A stretch of 64,000 nt of DNA from the NCBI RefSeq assembly GCF_000340215.1, contig NW_006921532.1, forward strand, positions 1,901,337 through 1,965,336, given 5' to 3'. Shown here piece after piece: positions 52,507 to 64,000 of the stretch (within the stretch, counting starts at the first letter, position 1; every line of letters begins with the position of its first letter). Source of the stretch: Pseudocercospora fijiensis CIRAD86 (taxonomy: Eukaryota > Ascomycota > Dothideomycetes > Mycosphaerellales > Mycosphaerellaceae). The notes beneath the pieces are model-generated. The model was not told where the DNA came from, made no database searches, and saw only the letters and a list, made by a program, of their open reading frames with translations. The translations under genes were made by a program, and so were the position numbers.

Positions 52507-54645
52507 GATTGCCTTCTTCCTTACTAGTCAGTCAGGGAGTACTGGGAGCGCCAAGTCAAACAGACAGCTTGGCGAGTGCGCAATGTGAGGCTTACATACA
52601 GTTGTCGCAGACTGTAGAGATGGGGCCTTTATGGAGGTTCGCGCGATGAGCGACGGGGTGTGGTTTATAGGATCGGATTGTCTAGGCGGTTAGGTTCGAA
52701 GGTTTGAGATGGCGGAGGTCTAGAAGAAACAGCTGGCGAGGCGGCTCGAGCTGAGAGCGAGTCTGGTGACGTTTTGACTTGCAGCTTGGTTTCAGTCGAA
52801 CTAACGGAGACAATCCCAGCAACACGAAAAAGTCGCAAGGCAATTGCGATTGAATATATTCAAATCGAAGATGACGAAGGATGTAGGTAGGATGTCTTCT
52901 TTTGAGATTGTGATTGTGGCAGAGTTCGGATCATTGCGTTGCGCGACTTCCGCTGAACATGGATGACTTCTTCACAGCCACCTCTCGTCCAAAGGCGCAG
53001 CGGCTTTTGCTTTTCGATTACGACGCGCCAGCAAATTCGCGCCACAGGAACTGCAAATTTGCATGCCCACTTGTTGTGGCTACTGCTTTCTCACTGGCCA
53101 GCAATACGACGGAACGACAAGGAGTAGCCGTTACTAGGAGGTAGGCCGAGGCCGCCCTATGAAGCCAAGACTGCTGTAACGACTTTGTCAAGGCTAAAAA
53201 AGCTTGTCGCAATGCCGAGATATTGAAAGCTTTCCTTGGCGAGTCTCCGCAGATCGTGTGTGGCGTAGAAATATAGGTACCTTGTATGAAGTCTGTATCT
53301 ACCTATATTATCGTATAATCCTTGGTGGACGCTGGCCTTGGTATTCATTATCTCTTGCTTACATAATACGTATTTTAAGAGTTACTCTATATAGGAGTAT
53401 TGAAATTTACTTAGTCTTTTACGCGTTATAGCTAGGCTTAGCGTGCTAATATAAAAGCGCTATATTACCGAAGTATTTATATACTCTATCCGCCCGTTTG
53501 TATTAGGCTATTAACTCTGCCCCTAGAGAAGAACTTTACCTAGGTTATATAGAGCCTTAGTATATATTAGATCCTAGAGAAGAGTAAGATCTAGTATAGG
53601 TAAACTAGAGAACTAGGCGTACTTCGGAGAACGGGCAAGTATAGGTAGGTAAGAGTATACTACTTTGTATATTTACTCTACTAGGTATACTATATTTACC
53701 CGCTACTACCCGCCTACCTACTACTTACTCGCTACTACTCGATTTACTAGGTCCTAATTTAATTTATTTACTCGCGCTCGTATAGAAATAGCTACGATCT
53801 AAGCTAGATATAGTTTAAATTAGTATTAGATAGAATTTCATAGAAAACATTTATATTATAAAGCTAAATACTAAATACCCTATTATATTTAAATTTTAAA
53901 TTTTCTACTATTTTAGTATTATTAAATTTTAATACGAGCTAGATATTAAGAAACCTAGAATTCTAAAGTTCGAATACCTTTGTTACCTTGCTTTTTATTA
54001 CTATTTATTCCCCTACCTATCCTACCTAGTAGTATATACTCTAGTTTTAGCGAGATTCTTAGAATATTAAAAATTTCAATTTAAAGAACTAGTTTGGTAT
54101 CTAGCTCAAATTTAGTAATAGATTATAGTGGTAAAGGGTTAGCATTATGACTTCACTCTTAGACTACTGTAGGCATTCGCTGTCAAAGATAAATCGCGGT
54201 GCCTTGGCATTCTGGGCTCTGAGACTGTCCAAGCCTCGAAACGAGCGGCACGGGCGGGCCGGCGTTGTGAAGAGGTAGTTGTTTCTCGACGACTTCAGTA
54301 TCACTGTCTTGTATGATATGAATTCGAGAGCAGAGCATGTGCTATTTCTGTGGATTAGTCAGGGAGCTGCTGCCAGCAAAAAGAATTGGCCTGCGGAAGT
54401 AATGTCTAGATATCAGCGCTGACCGCATACGGACCTGGCCTGTCCCGGAATATTGAAGAGCGAGAGATTGAGAACGAGGGCCCAACTTCTTCATTTCCAA
54501 GTTGAGCGCACGGAGTTCGCGCAGAGAAGCTAGCTATGCTATGAAGCCAATCAATATGCCGTCCCAATGATGCCAGTCATCGCCTCCATGCAGCCTTCGC
54601 TATGCAACTACAATATGGCCAAACAATGCCTCCAAGGTGGTATCA
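52507..54645. other. Gene-free region with an embedded RIP patch
   Basis: 2.1 kb. 52,507-53,330 and 54,140-54,645 have normal composition, no supportable gene. 53,330-54,140 is AT-rich and RIP-like (see separate entry). Confidence 0.5.
53330..54140. repeat. AT-rich RIP-mutated patch without recognisable coding content
   Basis: An 800-bp stretch rich in TATAG/CTACT motifs and nearly free of CpA, with a sharp return to normal sequence on both sides. No transposase or reverse transcriptase motif is readable; it could be an LTR or a non-autonomous element fragment. Confidence 0.6.
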
Positions 54646-55836
54646 CTAGTCATCCTGATCCATCATGCTTAGAACTTCCAATTCCCTTTGCACAACACGC
54701 TGAAATTCAGCTCGATCCATTCCCGACGCCTTTGCCAGACGGTACAAACTCTTCACGTCTGTACTTATATGCTGTTTGACCGCAAGCTGTGCTGTATCAT
54801 TCGACGGGGAGCTCATCTCTGCGGCTCGCTCTTCCAGTCTTTCTACGCTTGAATGGGAATAAGTCGGCGAAATAGGTCGAGGCATTGATAAATGCTCGTG
54901 GGCCTTCTCTGGACTTCGCTCTGTTGCAGATGCGTGCGCTGAATCATGCATCTGTTGGTCCGGTTTCCAGCTCGCGTGCGGCTGGAGAGAAGCGTAATAG
55001 TCCGCAGAATCTGTTCGAGGTGGAGGAGCTTGCACCAGCGAGTCACCACGCAGACTGCTCTGTCCGAGCTCTGGCTGCTCCTCGTCTGGATCGTGGGCAT
55101 CCATCGCCGGCTGTACCTCTTGTCCATATCTTGCATAGTAGTCTGCTTCCGCATCCCCGCTCACTGCGTTGCGGTTGGTCATAGAAGGCGGCGCGGGCGA
55201 TCGTTGTGCAGGTGTATGGCCCTGGGTTTGGTCATAAAGTCCCCAGTAGTCATCGTTCGCATCGTCATACTCTTCTTCAATATGCTGTGGTCGTGCAGAA
55301 GCACCATTTGTTGGCGCCGAGGGAGTGATTCTTGGGTTCGCCGCATCGTTGGCCTCGAGTGGTGAATCATACCACTCTGTGCCATCTTCAAGATCGTCCA
55401 CAGTCCTGAGCTCTGAAAGCTTCCAGCCTGGCTCTGTGCCGCCATGTTCGTCCTTTTCACACCAAACAAAAATTGGCAGTAGATTAAATTGGTCCACCTC
55501 AAGCCTGGATTGAAGGGTCTCCTCATCCAGCCGCCTGTACTTTGCGGGACTGACCTCGTCCAGCTCGAGCTCTCCAGATACAGGATGTGGCTCCAAGTTC
55601 ATGTTCTCGACCGTCGCTGGCAGTCGTGCGCCGCGCTTTGCGTCCCATGACAGCAACGGAAGCCAGCCATCGCTTGGAGCTGTGCTGCTAGCCAGGAAGT
55701 TCACGCGCTGTCTGAGGATGGGTGAAAGTAGAGGTAACAATGCTGGCGGCGGTCTGGACGAAACGAAGGATGTCGGGAGACAAGCGAGCAGCGGCGGGAG
55801 AAGGTCTCTTGGATTGGGAGGTGGAGCGAGATGCAT
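54646..55836 (-). CDS. Unknown, largely disordered protein
   Basis: A single-exon 396-aa frame. Residues 1-130 look folded: Pro/Leu-rich start (LAPPPNPRDLLPPLLACLP), LRQRVNFLASS, GWLPLLSWD, LELDEVSPAKYRRLDEETLQSRLEVDQFNLLPIFVWCEKDE, GWKLSELRTVDD. The middle is acidic and disordered with repeated DDYWGLYD / ADYYARYG / ADYYASL motifs (about residues 200-290). The C-terminus (VKQHISTDVKSLYRLAKASGMDRAEFQRVVQREL) is helical. I do not recognise a named family; the folded N- and C-terminal blocks make a real gene likely. Confidence 0.75.
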   Translation of the reverse strand: MHLAPPPNPRDLLPPLLACLPTSFVSSRPPPALLPLLSPILRQRVNFLASSTAPSDGWLPLLSWDAKRGARLPATVENMNLEPHPVSGELELDEVSPAKYRRLDEETLQSRLEVDQFNLLPIFVWCEKDEHGGTEPGWKLSELRTVDDLEDGTEWYDSPLEANDAANPRITPSAPTNGASARPQHIEEEYDDANDDYWGLYDQTQGHTPAQRSPAPPSMTNRNAVSGDAEADYYARYGQEVQPAMDAHDPDEEQPELGQSSLRGDSLVQAPPPRTDSADYYASLQPHASWKPDQQMHDSAHASATERSPEKAHEHLSMPRPISPTYSHSSVERLEERAAEMSSPSNDTAQLAVKQHISTDVKSLYRLAKASGMDRAEFQRVVQRELEVLSMMDQDD

Positions 55837-56282
55837 ATTGTGGAGGTGAGTGAAGTCTTGGTTTGTCGGTCTTATGAAACAGTGGCAGAGTTACCACTGC
55901 TATTTGGGACGGTGAGGACGAAGGATTCGCGGAAGAGGATGAGGAGTTGTTGTATGTAGCAGACAGTGCCTGTGACGGATAACAACTTAGCTTGGTAGTG
56001 GCAGAGCGTAGTCATCAAGAGCGTAGGATATCCGCCGAGAAGCGCTCCAAAGGAGCTTTTCCGGCTATATTGAGAGAATACAGGTGATGGTATGGGCCGG
56101 CCGATGATAGCTCTGGATGGACTGCATCAGGAATGTTCCCTCTGGCCGAGACCAATTGGGTAAAGTTGGAGTTGCCGCCCGCCGCCCCACGTGCCAGACA
56201 GCCAAAGCGTTCACATGGCGGCAGATTTGAATCGCGTAACTTCACCGTCCTTCGCCGCATCTCCCTCTCGAGTCTCACATTA
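55837..56282. other. Upstream region of the 54.6-kb gene, bordering the retrotransposon
   Basis: 446 bp with normal dinucleotides up to about 56,280, where RIP-type sequence starts abruptly. No gene supported. Confidence 0.45.
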
Positions 56283-56499
56283 GGCCCTGTATACTTCTAT
56301 AGATTGTAGGTTGTAGATTATAGGTTAATAACCTGTCGCTATAATCTGTAGATTATACGGTTATTAAGTAAACGGTTTTATAGTAGATTATAGGTTATTA
56401 CGGCTCTATTAGGTTGTTAGTCTTAGCTCTTCTACGGACGTGTCCTATCGCGTTGCTAGCACTATAGATTGCCTTGTCTACCTCTTAGTTATTCAATTT

Positions 56500-57110
56500 A
56501 AGCTCTTGTAATAGCTCCGAAGCGTAAACGTCGTCTAGTAAAGAAGAATAAAGCCTTAAAGGTAACAAAGTATCTAGAGCTTAAGCGCTATACGAATAAG
56601 CATCTCTAGTTCTATCTCGACTAGTTAATTAAGATTAAGGCGAAGCAGACCGATAGTAGAAACTTCCGGTTAAAGGACCTCCGGCCTATTATAGCGACAA
56701 TAAGTAAGAAGTTTTAGCTCTAGTTTAAAGACATAGCTCTTAAAAATAAATAGGCTATAATAAAGCGAGAATAGGGTTTCTAGGTTATCTATTTAACTTA
56801 TATTAGCGGCTAGAATAGATAGCCTCCTCGAGGGACTACTAAAGCCGAAGATACTTATAATAAGGCGTATCTAGAGTATACTATCTTTCTCGAGTAGAAG
56901 CTAGCGTAGAAGATAGAAATAGAGGCGCTCGTAGGCGTAGATATCGCGATAGATAATAGCGCTAAGACGGCGGCTTCGTTAGCGGAAGATAAGCTAACTA
57001 ATTCGATAGGCGGTCGAGGGTCGGATAAAGAGGATAAGGACTCGAGCGATAGTAGTAGCGATAGTAGCGAAGAATCTAAGGACGACGATTAGCTAAGCGA
57101 GTACAAACGA
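56500..57110 (+). pseudogene. Degraded charged ORF upstream of gag
   Basis: One plus-strand frame with TAG stops encodes a basic start (APKRKRRLVKKNKALKV), a helical middle and an acidic Ser/Asp run (DKEDKDSSDSSSDSSEES). It may be the 5' part of the retrotransposon's first ORF or belong to another element. Not identified. Confidence 0.4.
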
Positions 57111-57120
57111 TAGGTTATTA

Positions 57121-58772
57121 GGGCTAAAGAGGCTATACGTAATTAGCATGTAACTAGGCTAAGTAAAGCTAGGGTCTTAGTACCTTAGGTAGGGCTTGGC
57201 GCTTAGTAATAGGCTAACTTGCCTACCTTTCTCCCTTTCTTTCTAGCTCCTTATCGAATACTACTCGTACCTACTACTACCCTATCTACCTGCTAATATA
57301 CCCTTCTTATATAGTATTCGATCTACCCTTTAAGGGCAGTAGCTAGATAGTCCTTATTTTAAGCTTTTAGCGGTATAGCTACGGAAACTATCGATTTAAC
57401 TATATTACGCCTAAAGGACGGGACCTATACGTACTATTCTATCGAAACAACCGTACTAATTATTAAGCAAGGCCTTCTATATAGCCTATTACACTAAGTT
57501 AAGCATACTAGACCGATATCTACTAATTCCGCTATATCCGTATCTTAGGGGCTAACAATATATTATTAGTGCTACCCCTTATTATAATAGCCGGCTTATT
57601 ACGAAACAACAATCGCGGCGCCGCTAGCAGCGCTAGCAACGACAATGCTAGTAGCATAGTGCCTGCTAAAGTGCCTACTAAAGTGCCTACTAGAGCACCT
57701 ACTAAAGTACCTCCTACTAAAGAGCCTACTAGAGAGCCTGCTAAAGAAAAACCTATAATTCTAGGTAACGACCTAGAGTTGCCTATTAACGACATTCTTA
57801 ACAATATTGTTAATCAACGATATAGCTAACTAGCCTTTAGCCCTTAACTATTAGGGAGACTTTAAGAAGCTACTTAAAACAGGCTTACTACCCTACGTTA
57901 AGAATAACAGCTAAAGGATAATCTCCTCGAGCTCCGTCGCCTTTAGGAAGCCCCGATAACTAAACTAATAGCGGGACCTTCTTTACTACCTATCTAAAAG
58001 AAGGACGCTAAACTTAAGGACTATACTATGTTTAACGGATCTAGTCGAAAGCAGTATAACGACTATATTCGTAACTATAAACTTAACTAGCGCAACGCAC
58101 TAAGAGCGCTACTAGACGACTATTCCTTAGTCGTATATACTATATAGTATATTAATAGCGACCTAAAGCGCATATAGGATAACTATTTCGATTCCCTCGA
58201 TAATTAAACCGCTATTTAGTAGCAAACCTATAAAACTATTATACTAGACACCCTTAGAAACCCTATACTAAGGCAATAATATACTTAGGACCTATATCTT
58301 CGAGCTAAACAGAAGACTAATTAATCGGCTCGCTTATTCGAGGCCTATTTAAAAACCCTTAAAGACGACCTTCCGCCTAAGACTAATTCTATATAGATCT
58401 CCGAGATATGCCTAAAACTTAGATAGGAGCTTATTCTCGAATTAGACCGTCGCCGTATATTTAAATAGGCTAACCTAATATATATTCAATTTATAGTCGA
58501 GGTAGAAACAGCTAAACGAGCTGTCTAGCTTTAATAACGACTAGAATCGAGGATCCGGCTAGCTAGTACTAACCGCGGCAATCGTAGTAGCCGCGGAGGA
58601 AACTAAGGTTCCTACTAAGACAATAATGCTAATAGTAGGAATAGTAACAACGACTGTAGAAGGGGCCGTAGCCGGCGACTATATAGAGGAGGCCGCGATA
58701 GGGGCCGTAGAAGGGGCTCGTATCCTTATAACGCTAACCGCTTAACTAATAATAACAGCTACGGCAGTGTTA
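57121..58772 (+). repeat. gag segment, copy 1 of a tandem duplication
   Basis: This 1,652-bp unit begins at GGGCTAAAG. It contains a Pro-Thr-Lys-Val repeat linker (about 57,660-57,750), gag-like helices (YNDYIRN, ALRALLDDYSLVVYT, LFEAYLKTL) and an Arg/Gly-rich tail, and stops before the zinc knuckle. It is copied at 58773-60431. Confidence 0.85.
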
Positions 58773-60431
58773 GGACTAAAGAGGTTATACGTGATTAGCA
58801 TATGACTAGGCTCGAGTGAAGCTAGGGTCTTAATGCCTTAGGCAGGGCTTGGCGCTTAGCGTTAGGCTAACTAGCCTGCCTTCCTCCCTCTCCTCTTAGA
58901 TCTCTATCGAATACTACCTGTACCTACTACTACCCTATCTACCTGCTAATATAACCCTTCTTATACAGTATTCGATCTACCCTTTAAGGGCAGTAGCTAG
59001 ATAGTCCTTATTTCAAGCTTTTAGCGGTATAGCTACGAATAAGACTAATCTAACTATATTGCGCCCGAAGAACGGGACCTACATATACTACTCTATCGAA
59101 GCAACCGTACCAATTATCAAGCAAGGCCTTCTATACGGCCTACTACACTAAGTCAATCGTACTAGACCGATATCTACTAATTCCGCTACATCCGCATCTT
59201 AGGGGCTAACAATATATTATTAGTATTACCCCCTATTACAATAGCCGGTTTATTACGAAACAACAACCGTGCTGCCGCTAGCAGCGCTAGCAACGACAAC
59301 GCTAGTAGCACAGCGCCTACTAAAGTGCCTACTAAGGTTCCTACTAAAGTGCCTCCTACTAAAGGGCCTGCTACTAAGCCTGCTAAAGAAGAACCTATAA
59401 TTCTAGGTAACGATCTAGAATTGCCTGTTAACGACATTCTTAACAACATTGTTAATCGACGATATAGCTAGCTAGCCTTTAGGCCCTAGCTAGTAGCGAG
59501 ACTTCAAGAAGCTACCTAAAATAGGCTTACTGCCTTACGCCGAGAACAATAGCTAAAGGATAATCTCCTCGAAATTCGTCGCCTGCAAGAAGCCCTAGCA
59601 ACTAATACTAAACTAACAGTAGGGCCTTCCTCTCTATCTATTTCAGTCTAAAAGAAGGATGCTAAACTTAAGGACTATACCGTATTTAATAGCTCTAGTC
59701 GGAAACAATACAACGACTATATCCGTAACTGTAAGCTTAACTAACGAAATGCACTAAGGGCCCTGCTAGACGACTATTCGCTAGTCGTCTATACTATGCA
59801 ATACATTAATGGAGACCTAAAGCGTACCTAGGATAACTACTTTAACTCCCTTACTAATTAGACCGCTATTTAGTAGCAAACCTACAAAACTATTATGCTA
59901 GACACCCTTAGAAACCCTATACTAAGGCAACAATACGCTTAGGACTAGTACCTTCGGGCCAAGCAAAAGACTAATTAATTAGCCCGTTTATTTAAGGCCT
60001 ATTTAAAGACCCTCGAAGACGATTTGCTAGCTAAGACCGACTCTATCTAGATTTCCGAATTACGCCCTAAATTACGATAGGAATTGGTCCTTAAATTGGA
60101 CCGCCGTCGCGTGTTCGAACAGACCAATCTTATACGTATTCAATTCATAGTCGAAGTCGAAACTACTAAACGAGCTGTCTAGCTCTAGTAACGACTAGAA
60201 TTAAGGATCCGACCTACTAACAACCGTAGCAACCGTAGCCGCGGAGGAAACTAAGGTTCCTACTAAGATAACAATGCTAACAATAGGAATAGTAACAACG
60301 ACCGTAGCAGAAGCCGTAGCCGGCGGCTATACAGAGGAGGCCGTAATAGGGGCCGTAGAAGGGGCTCGTATCCCTATAGTACTAATCGCTCGGCTAATAA
60401 TAGCGGCAACAGCTATAGCAATCCTCTAACC
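58773..60431 (+). repeat. gag segment, copy 2 of the tandem duplication
   Basis: It begins at GGACTAAAG and aligns with copy 1 along its length at an offset of about 1,652 bp. It then runs into the degraded zinc knuckle (about 60,440-60,500; CFNYNSTSYLLG..C, consistent with an original CX2CX3HX4C), which copy 1 lacks. Copy 2 carries fewer C-to-T changes than copy 1. Confidence 0.85.
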
Positions 60432-60599
60432 GGACTAAAGTGCTTCAATTATAATAGCACTAGCTATCTACTAGGCTAATGCGACAAACCTAAGGACTAG
60501 GCCCGAATCGACCGTGCTACCGCTAAATACCGAAAGCACCTTTTAGTAGCTAACGCTACCCCTATAGGCTAACCTTCGAAAAAAGAGTAAGCGCCGCAC

Positions 60600-63500
60600 T
60601 AACTGTTAGCCTCGTGCGGCGTAAGACTATCGACATTGTGCTAGCTATCACACGTACCTATCTTATATCTAGGCCCGATACTAACTATAAGGCAAAGGTT
60701 ATACTAGACCCCGGAAATTCAGTTAGTGCCCTTATTAGCTATCGCCTAGCTAAGCAATTAGACCTTCGACAACTGCCTAGGACTAACCTGCTAACCCTTG
60801 CTTAGTTTAATAACGCTCGGCACTTGACCTATAGGGCCTACTATGTCTATATAGCCCTAAAGGACGACCTCGGCAATAAGCGCCTACTAAACTTTACTGC
60901 CTACGCGGTAGACATAGACAGCCTCCTATCTAAGATTGTTATTAGCAACCCTGTTCTTAAGTACTATGCTATAGTTATAGACTTAGGCAGTTAACAATAG
61001 CGATTTGGAATCGCTAGGAAAGAGGACATTAAATACATTAATGTTAGCGAGTGCCCTAATAATATTAGGGTCCTATTTATTAGCAACCTAACTCTAGCCG
61101 ATCCGACGGCCGACCTGCTCGGTAGTAATAACGATGAACCTGTACCCCCTAATAATCCTGATTAGCTTGCTCGCATACTAGAGCCTATCCGAGAGACCTA
61201 CATTAATGTGTTTAAACACTACTTAGCATCGACATTGCCTATGTTCAAAGAGACGGATTATAAGATTGACATTATAGAGGGCAAAGAGGTTCCTTTTAGT
61301 CCCCTCTACAACCTTAGTAAACGAGAGCTTGCTATATTGCGTAAGTACCTAGAGGAAAACCTAGCTAATAGTCGTATTCGATATAGTAACAGCCCTGCTA
61401 GTGCACCTATCCTCTTCGTGCTAAAGAAGGATAGTAGCCTACGCCTCTATGTCGATTATCGTAGGCTTAACGCTGTTACTATTAAAGATCGCTGTCCACT
61501 TCCTCTTATTAATAAGACCCTCGATCGCCTTTCTAGTGCCTATTACTATACTATATTAGATATTAAGGACGCCTATTACCGCATTTGTATTCGCAAGGGC
61601 GATAAATAGAAGACAGCCTTTCGCACTCGTTATAGGTATTTCGAGTACTTAGTTATACTATTCGGCTTGGCCAATGCCTCTATAACGTTCTAGTCCTACA
61701 TCAATCGGGCCCTTTCGGGCCTATTAGATCACCTTTGTATAGTTTACCTAGATAATATCCTAGTTTATATATACTCTCCTAACATTGCGGAATACTAGGC
61801 TATAGTCCGTAAGGTACTCGATCGCCTAAGGGCCTATAGCTTATACTGCAAACCCTCTAAATGCACCTTTGCTACTAAAGAGGTGTCCTTCCTTAGCTTC
61901 CTCGTATTAACCGAGGGTGTTAAGGCTAATCCTAATCGGATTAAAACCATTACTAAATGGCCTATTCCTACGTCAATTAAGGAGCTATAGTCGTTCCTCG
62001 GTTTTGCCAACTTCTATCGCCGATTTATTAAGGGCTATTCGAGGCATATAATGCTACTAACTAAGCTTACTAAAACTAAGGCCAACCCGACTAGAGAGTT
62101 CAAATAGACTAACAGAGCACAAGCCGCTTTTAACGGTCTAAAGCAGCGCTTCACTAAGGTCCCCTTATTGCACTATTTTGTACTAAGTAAGCAGATCCGT
62201 ATTGAGACTAACGCTTTACAGTTTGCTATATTAGCTATTATGTTACAATAGGCTAATAACAATTACTAGCACCCGATTGCCTTCTTCTCGAGGAAGATAA
62301 TTAACGCTAAGCGTCGCTACGAGACCTACGAGTAAGAGCTCCTAGCTATTGTCGAGGCCTTTAAGCACTAGAGGCACTACCTCGATAGGGCTTAATATAT
62401 AATATAGGTCTATATAGACTATAACAACCTCCGTAGCATCACTAAGGTTACTAGGGTTATAGGTCGACAGGCTAGATAGGCCGTCTACCTCGCCGGGTTT
62501 AATTTTAATATATTATACCGGCTAGGCGTAAGTAACCCTACCGATAGCCTATCGAGGCGACCTGATTACGATAGCGAGACCTAACACATTAATTCTTTGT
62601 TTCTAACCCTACAGTATAAGATTGCTATAGCCCGTATTGTTAATAAGCAAGCGCAGGATAAGCGGCTTACCGGACTCCGCGACGGCTTGAAGTATATTAA
62701 TACTCTTGCTATATTAACAGTGCGTATTAAGGCAAGAGCTAAGGATATAGACAGGAGAAGTTATAATAACTCCCTAGTCGACATCGCAATATATAGTAAT
62801 AGCGATAGTACTAATGCAGTTAATCCGGCTGCTAGTGCTATTAGATATATATAATGCGTACCTCGTTTAATAGCGAGGGTGCTATTAAATAACCTTGTAA
62901 ATAGGGATAGTCAATCGTTTATAGATAAGCTATTACGGGCTCAGTAGAGGGACGCCTTTGCTGCTAAACGTATAGATAAGCTTGTAAGTAGGCGAAAGAC
63001 TCGATCTAGTAAGAGTAATTAGTCGATCGACGACAAAGGTCACTTAAGGTTCAAGGGCAGATACTATATCCCCGCTAAACATTCGATCCGATAAGAGCTT
63101 CTTAAGCGACACTATAATAGTAAGCTTGCCGGTCACTATAGTACAGAGAGGTCGTACGAGCTACTATCGCGTATATACTACTAGCTAAATAGTAAGCGGG
63201 ATATAAAGGACTACGTAAACACGTATGCCGTATGTTAACGAGTTAAAGTACTAAAGCACTTACTATTTAGCGAGTTGTCTTTACTCCCTATTCTAAAGAA
63301 GCTATTTGTAGAGCTTACAATAGACTTTATTATAGGCCTTCTACCTACTAAACGTAGGGGCAGTAAGGACATCTTCGATACTATCTTTGTTATAGTAGAT
63401 CGGTTTACTAAAGGCGCTCGATACATCCCGGCACGGAAGGACTAGACTGCTATTAATATAGCAGAGGCTCTATAGAGCAACATCTTCTATACCTATTAGG

Positions 63501-64000
63501 GGACCCCTAAGGGGATAGTCTCTAACCGGGGTACGATATTCACATCCTATTATTAGAGCGAGATATGCCTATAGCTAAGACTAAAGTATCGGCTATTAAC
63601 AGCCTTCTATCTATAGACTAACGGTTAAATAGAGAGGCAGAATGCTACCCTATAGCAGTACCTACGCAGTTACATTAACGAGAACCCTAGCGACTAGGTT
63701 AACCTCCTGTAGCCTGCAGAATTCGTGTATAACAATAGTGTACACTTATCCACTAAGGTTTTACTATATATAGCTATAATAGGCTAGAACGCCGCCTTAC
63801 TATAAGATCTATTCACCTCGCTCGAGGCCGAGCGTAAGGAAAGGGAAGCGCGTCAAGTACCCGAAATACTAGCGGCTATTAAGAGGGTTTAGAAGATGCG
63901 AGAAATCTATACTAAGATAGCCGAGAAGTTAATAAAGGCTTAAGAGTACTAAAAGACCTACTACGACAAGCACTATACGCTAATAACCTTTAAACAAGGC
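60600..64000 (+). pseudogene. gypsy pol relic: protease, RT, RNase H, integrase
   Basis: Protease-like ILDPGNSVSALIS lies near 60,700. The reverse transcriptase has FKETDYKIDIIEGKEVPF, PILFVLKKDSSLRLYVDYRRLN and YLDNILVY at 61,745-61,768, where the second catalytic Asp codon is now Asn (GAT to AAT). RNase H/connection: ELQSFLGFANFYRRFI-type block near 61,980 and HPIAFFSRKI near 62,270. Integrase: zinc finger HYNSKLAGHYSTERSYELL near 63,110, first Asp in TIDFIIGLLP near 63,320, SDRG changed to SNRG near 63,522 and NGxIERQN near 63,620. The frame is broken by many stops. It runs off the window. Confidence 0.85.

Larger units (their letters stand above)
56283..64000 (+). mobile_element. Ty3/gypsy LTR retrotransposon relic, RIP-degraded, continuing past the window
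   Basis: From 56,283 the DNA is CpA-depleted to the window end. Plus-strand order is upstream coding-like segment (about 56,500-57,110), gag copy 1, gag copy 2, protease, reverse transcriptase/RNase H and integrase, the Ty3/gypsy order. Stops are mainly TAG/TAA at expected Gln/Trp positions. The first 130 bp contain repeated TAGATTATAGG / TAATAACC motifs and may be LTR-derived, but no LTR pair can be defined because the 3' end is missing. Confidence 0.85.

Noticed and set aside
57532..57804. Minus-strand ORFs with LVGTLVG repeats here and at 59,186-59,449
   Set aside because: They are antisense readings of the Pro-Thr-Lys-Val linker in gag.
60600..64000. Use of UAG as a sense codon in the retrotransposon
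   Set aside because: Stops sit where Gln or Trp is expected, but cellular genes in the same window use TAG as a normal stop and avoid it in frame. RIP of CAG, CAA and TGG codons explains the pattern.
1..64000. tRNA, rRNA, CRISPR arrays and telomeric repeats
   Set aside because: I looked for conserved tRNA A/B-box patterns, rRNA motifs, regularly spaced repeats and TTAGGG arrays and saw none that could be supported.

Overview
This is nuclear DNA of a filamentous ascomycete. Genes carry one to three short introns (about 50-70 bp, GTRNGT...CTRAC...YAG), the encoded proteins match ascomycete families (SMC1, Pob3, Nnf1, Taf1, Gpc1, Trs23, Naa20), and the repeats carry the CpA-to-TpA signature of repeat-induced point mutation (RIP). 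The split into normal gene-rich DNA and RIP-ruined transposon islands resembles Dothideomycetes such as the Mycosphaerellaceae, but that placement is inference.

Layout. 1-24.1 kb is gene-rich: a DCAF7/WDR68-type WD40 protein (5' end outside the window), an alpha/beta hydrolase, a coiled-coil protein (possibly Atg28-type), a WDR6/Rtt10-type WD40 protein, a single-pass membrane protein, a 2.2-kb gene-poor gap, cohesin SMC1, the glycerophosphocholine acyltransferase Gpc1, a broken GMC oxidoreductase, kinetochore Nnf1 and FACT subunit Pob3. 24.16-29.65 kb is a RIP island: a DDE transposase relic, an unidentified degraded ORF on the minus strand, and a Tc1/mariner element with recognisable terminal repeats. 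29.65-47.5 kb is genic again: NatB catalytic subunit Naa20, a 180-bp MITE, a truncated P450 pseudogene, Taf1, a second (129-bp) MITE, an RGG/coiled-coil protein, the Rex1-type exonuclease, an unknown protein and a two-domain UBE2Z-like E2.

47,769-51,049 is a complete Mutator-like element with 22-bp terminal inverted repeats and a 10-bp target duplication. It sits between the divergent E2 gene and TRAPP subunit Trs23. Trs23 is split over a 37-bp exon and an ATG-poor exon and is easy to miss. Then follow a CYSTM-type cysteine-rich peptide gene, a small RIP patch (53.3-54.1 kb), a conserved-looking unknown protein, and from 56.3 kb to the window end a RIP-degraded Ty3/gypsy retrotransposon whose gag segment is tandemly duplicated (about 1.65 kb).

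The cellular genes are mostly single-copy housekeeping functions (cohesion, kinetochore, chromatin, transcription, tRNA modification, N-terminal acetylation, vesicle tethering, RNA processing) and do not form one pathway or a biosynthetic cluster. Most splice sites given here were worked out by hand from donor/acceptor consensus, reading phase and family conservation. No RNA genes or CRISPR arrays were found.
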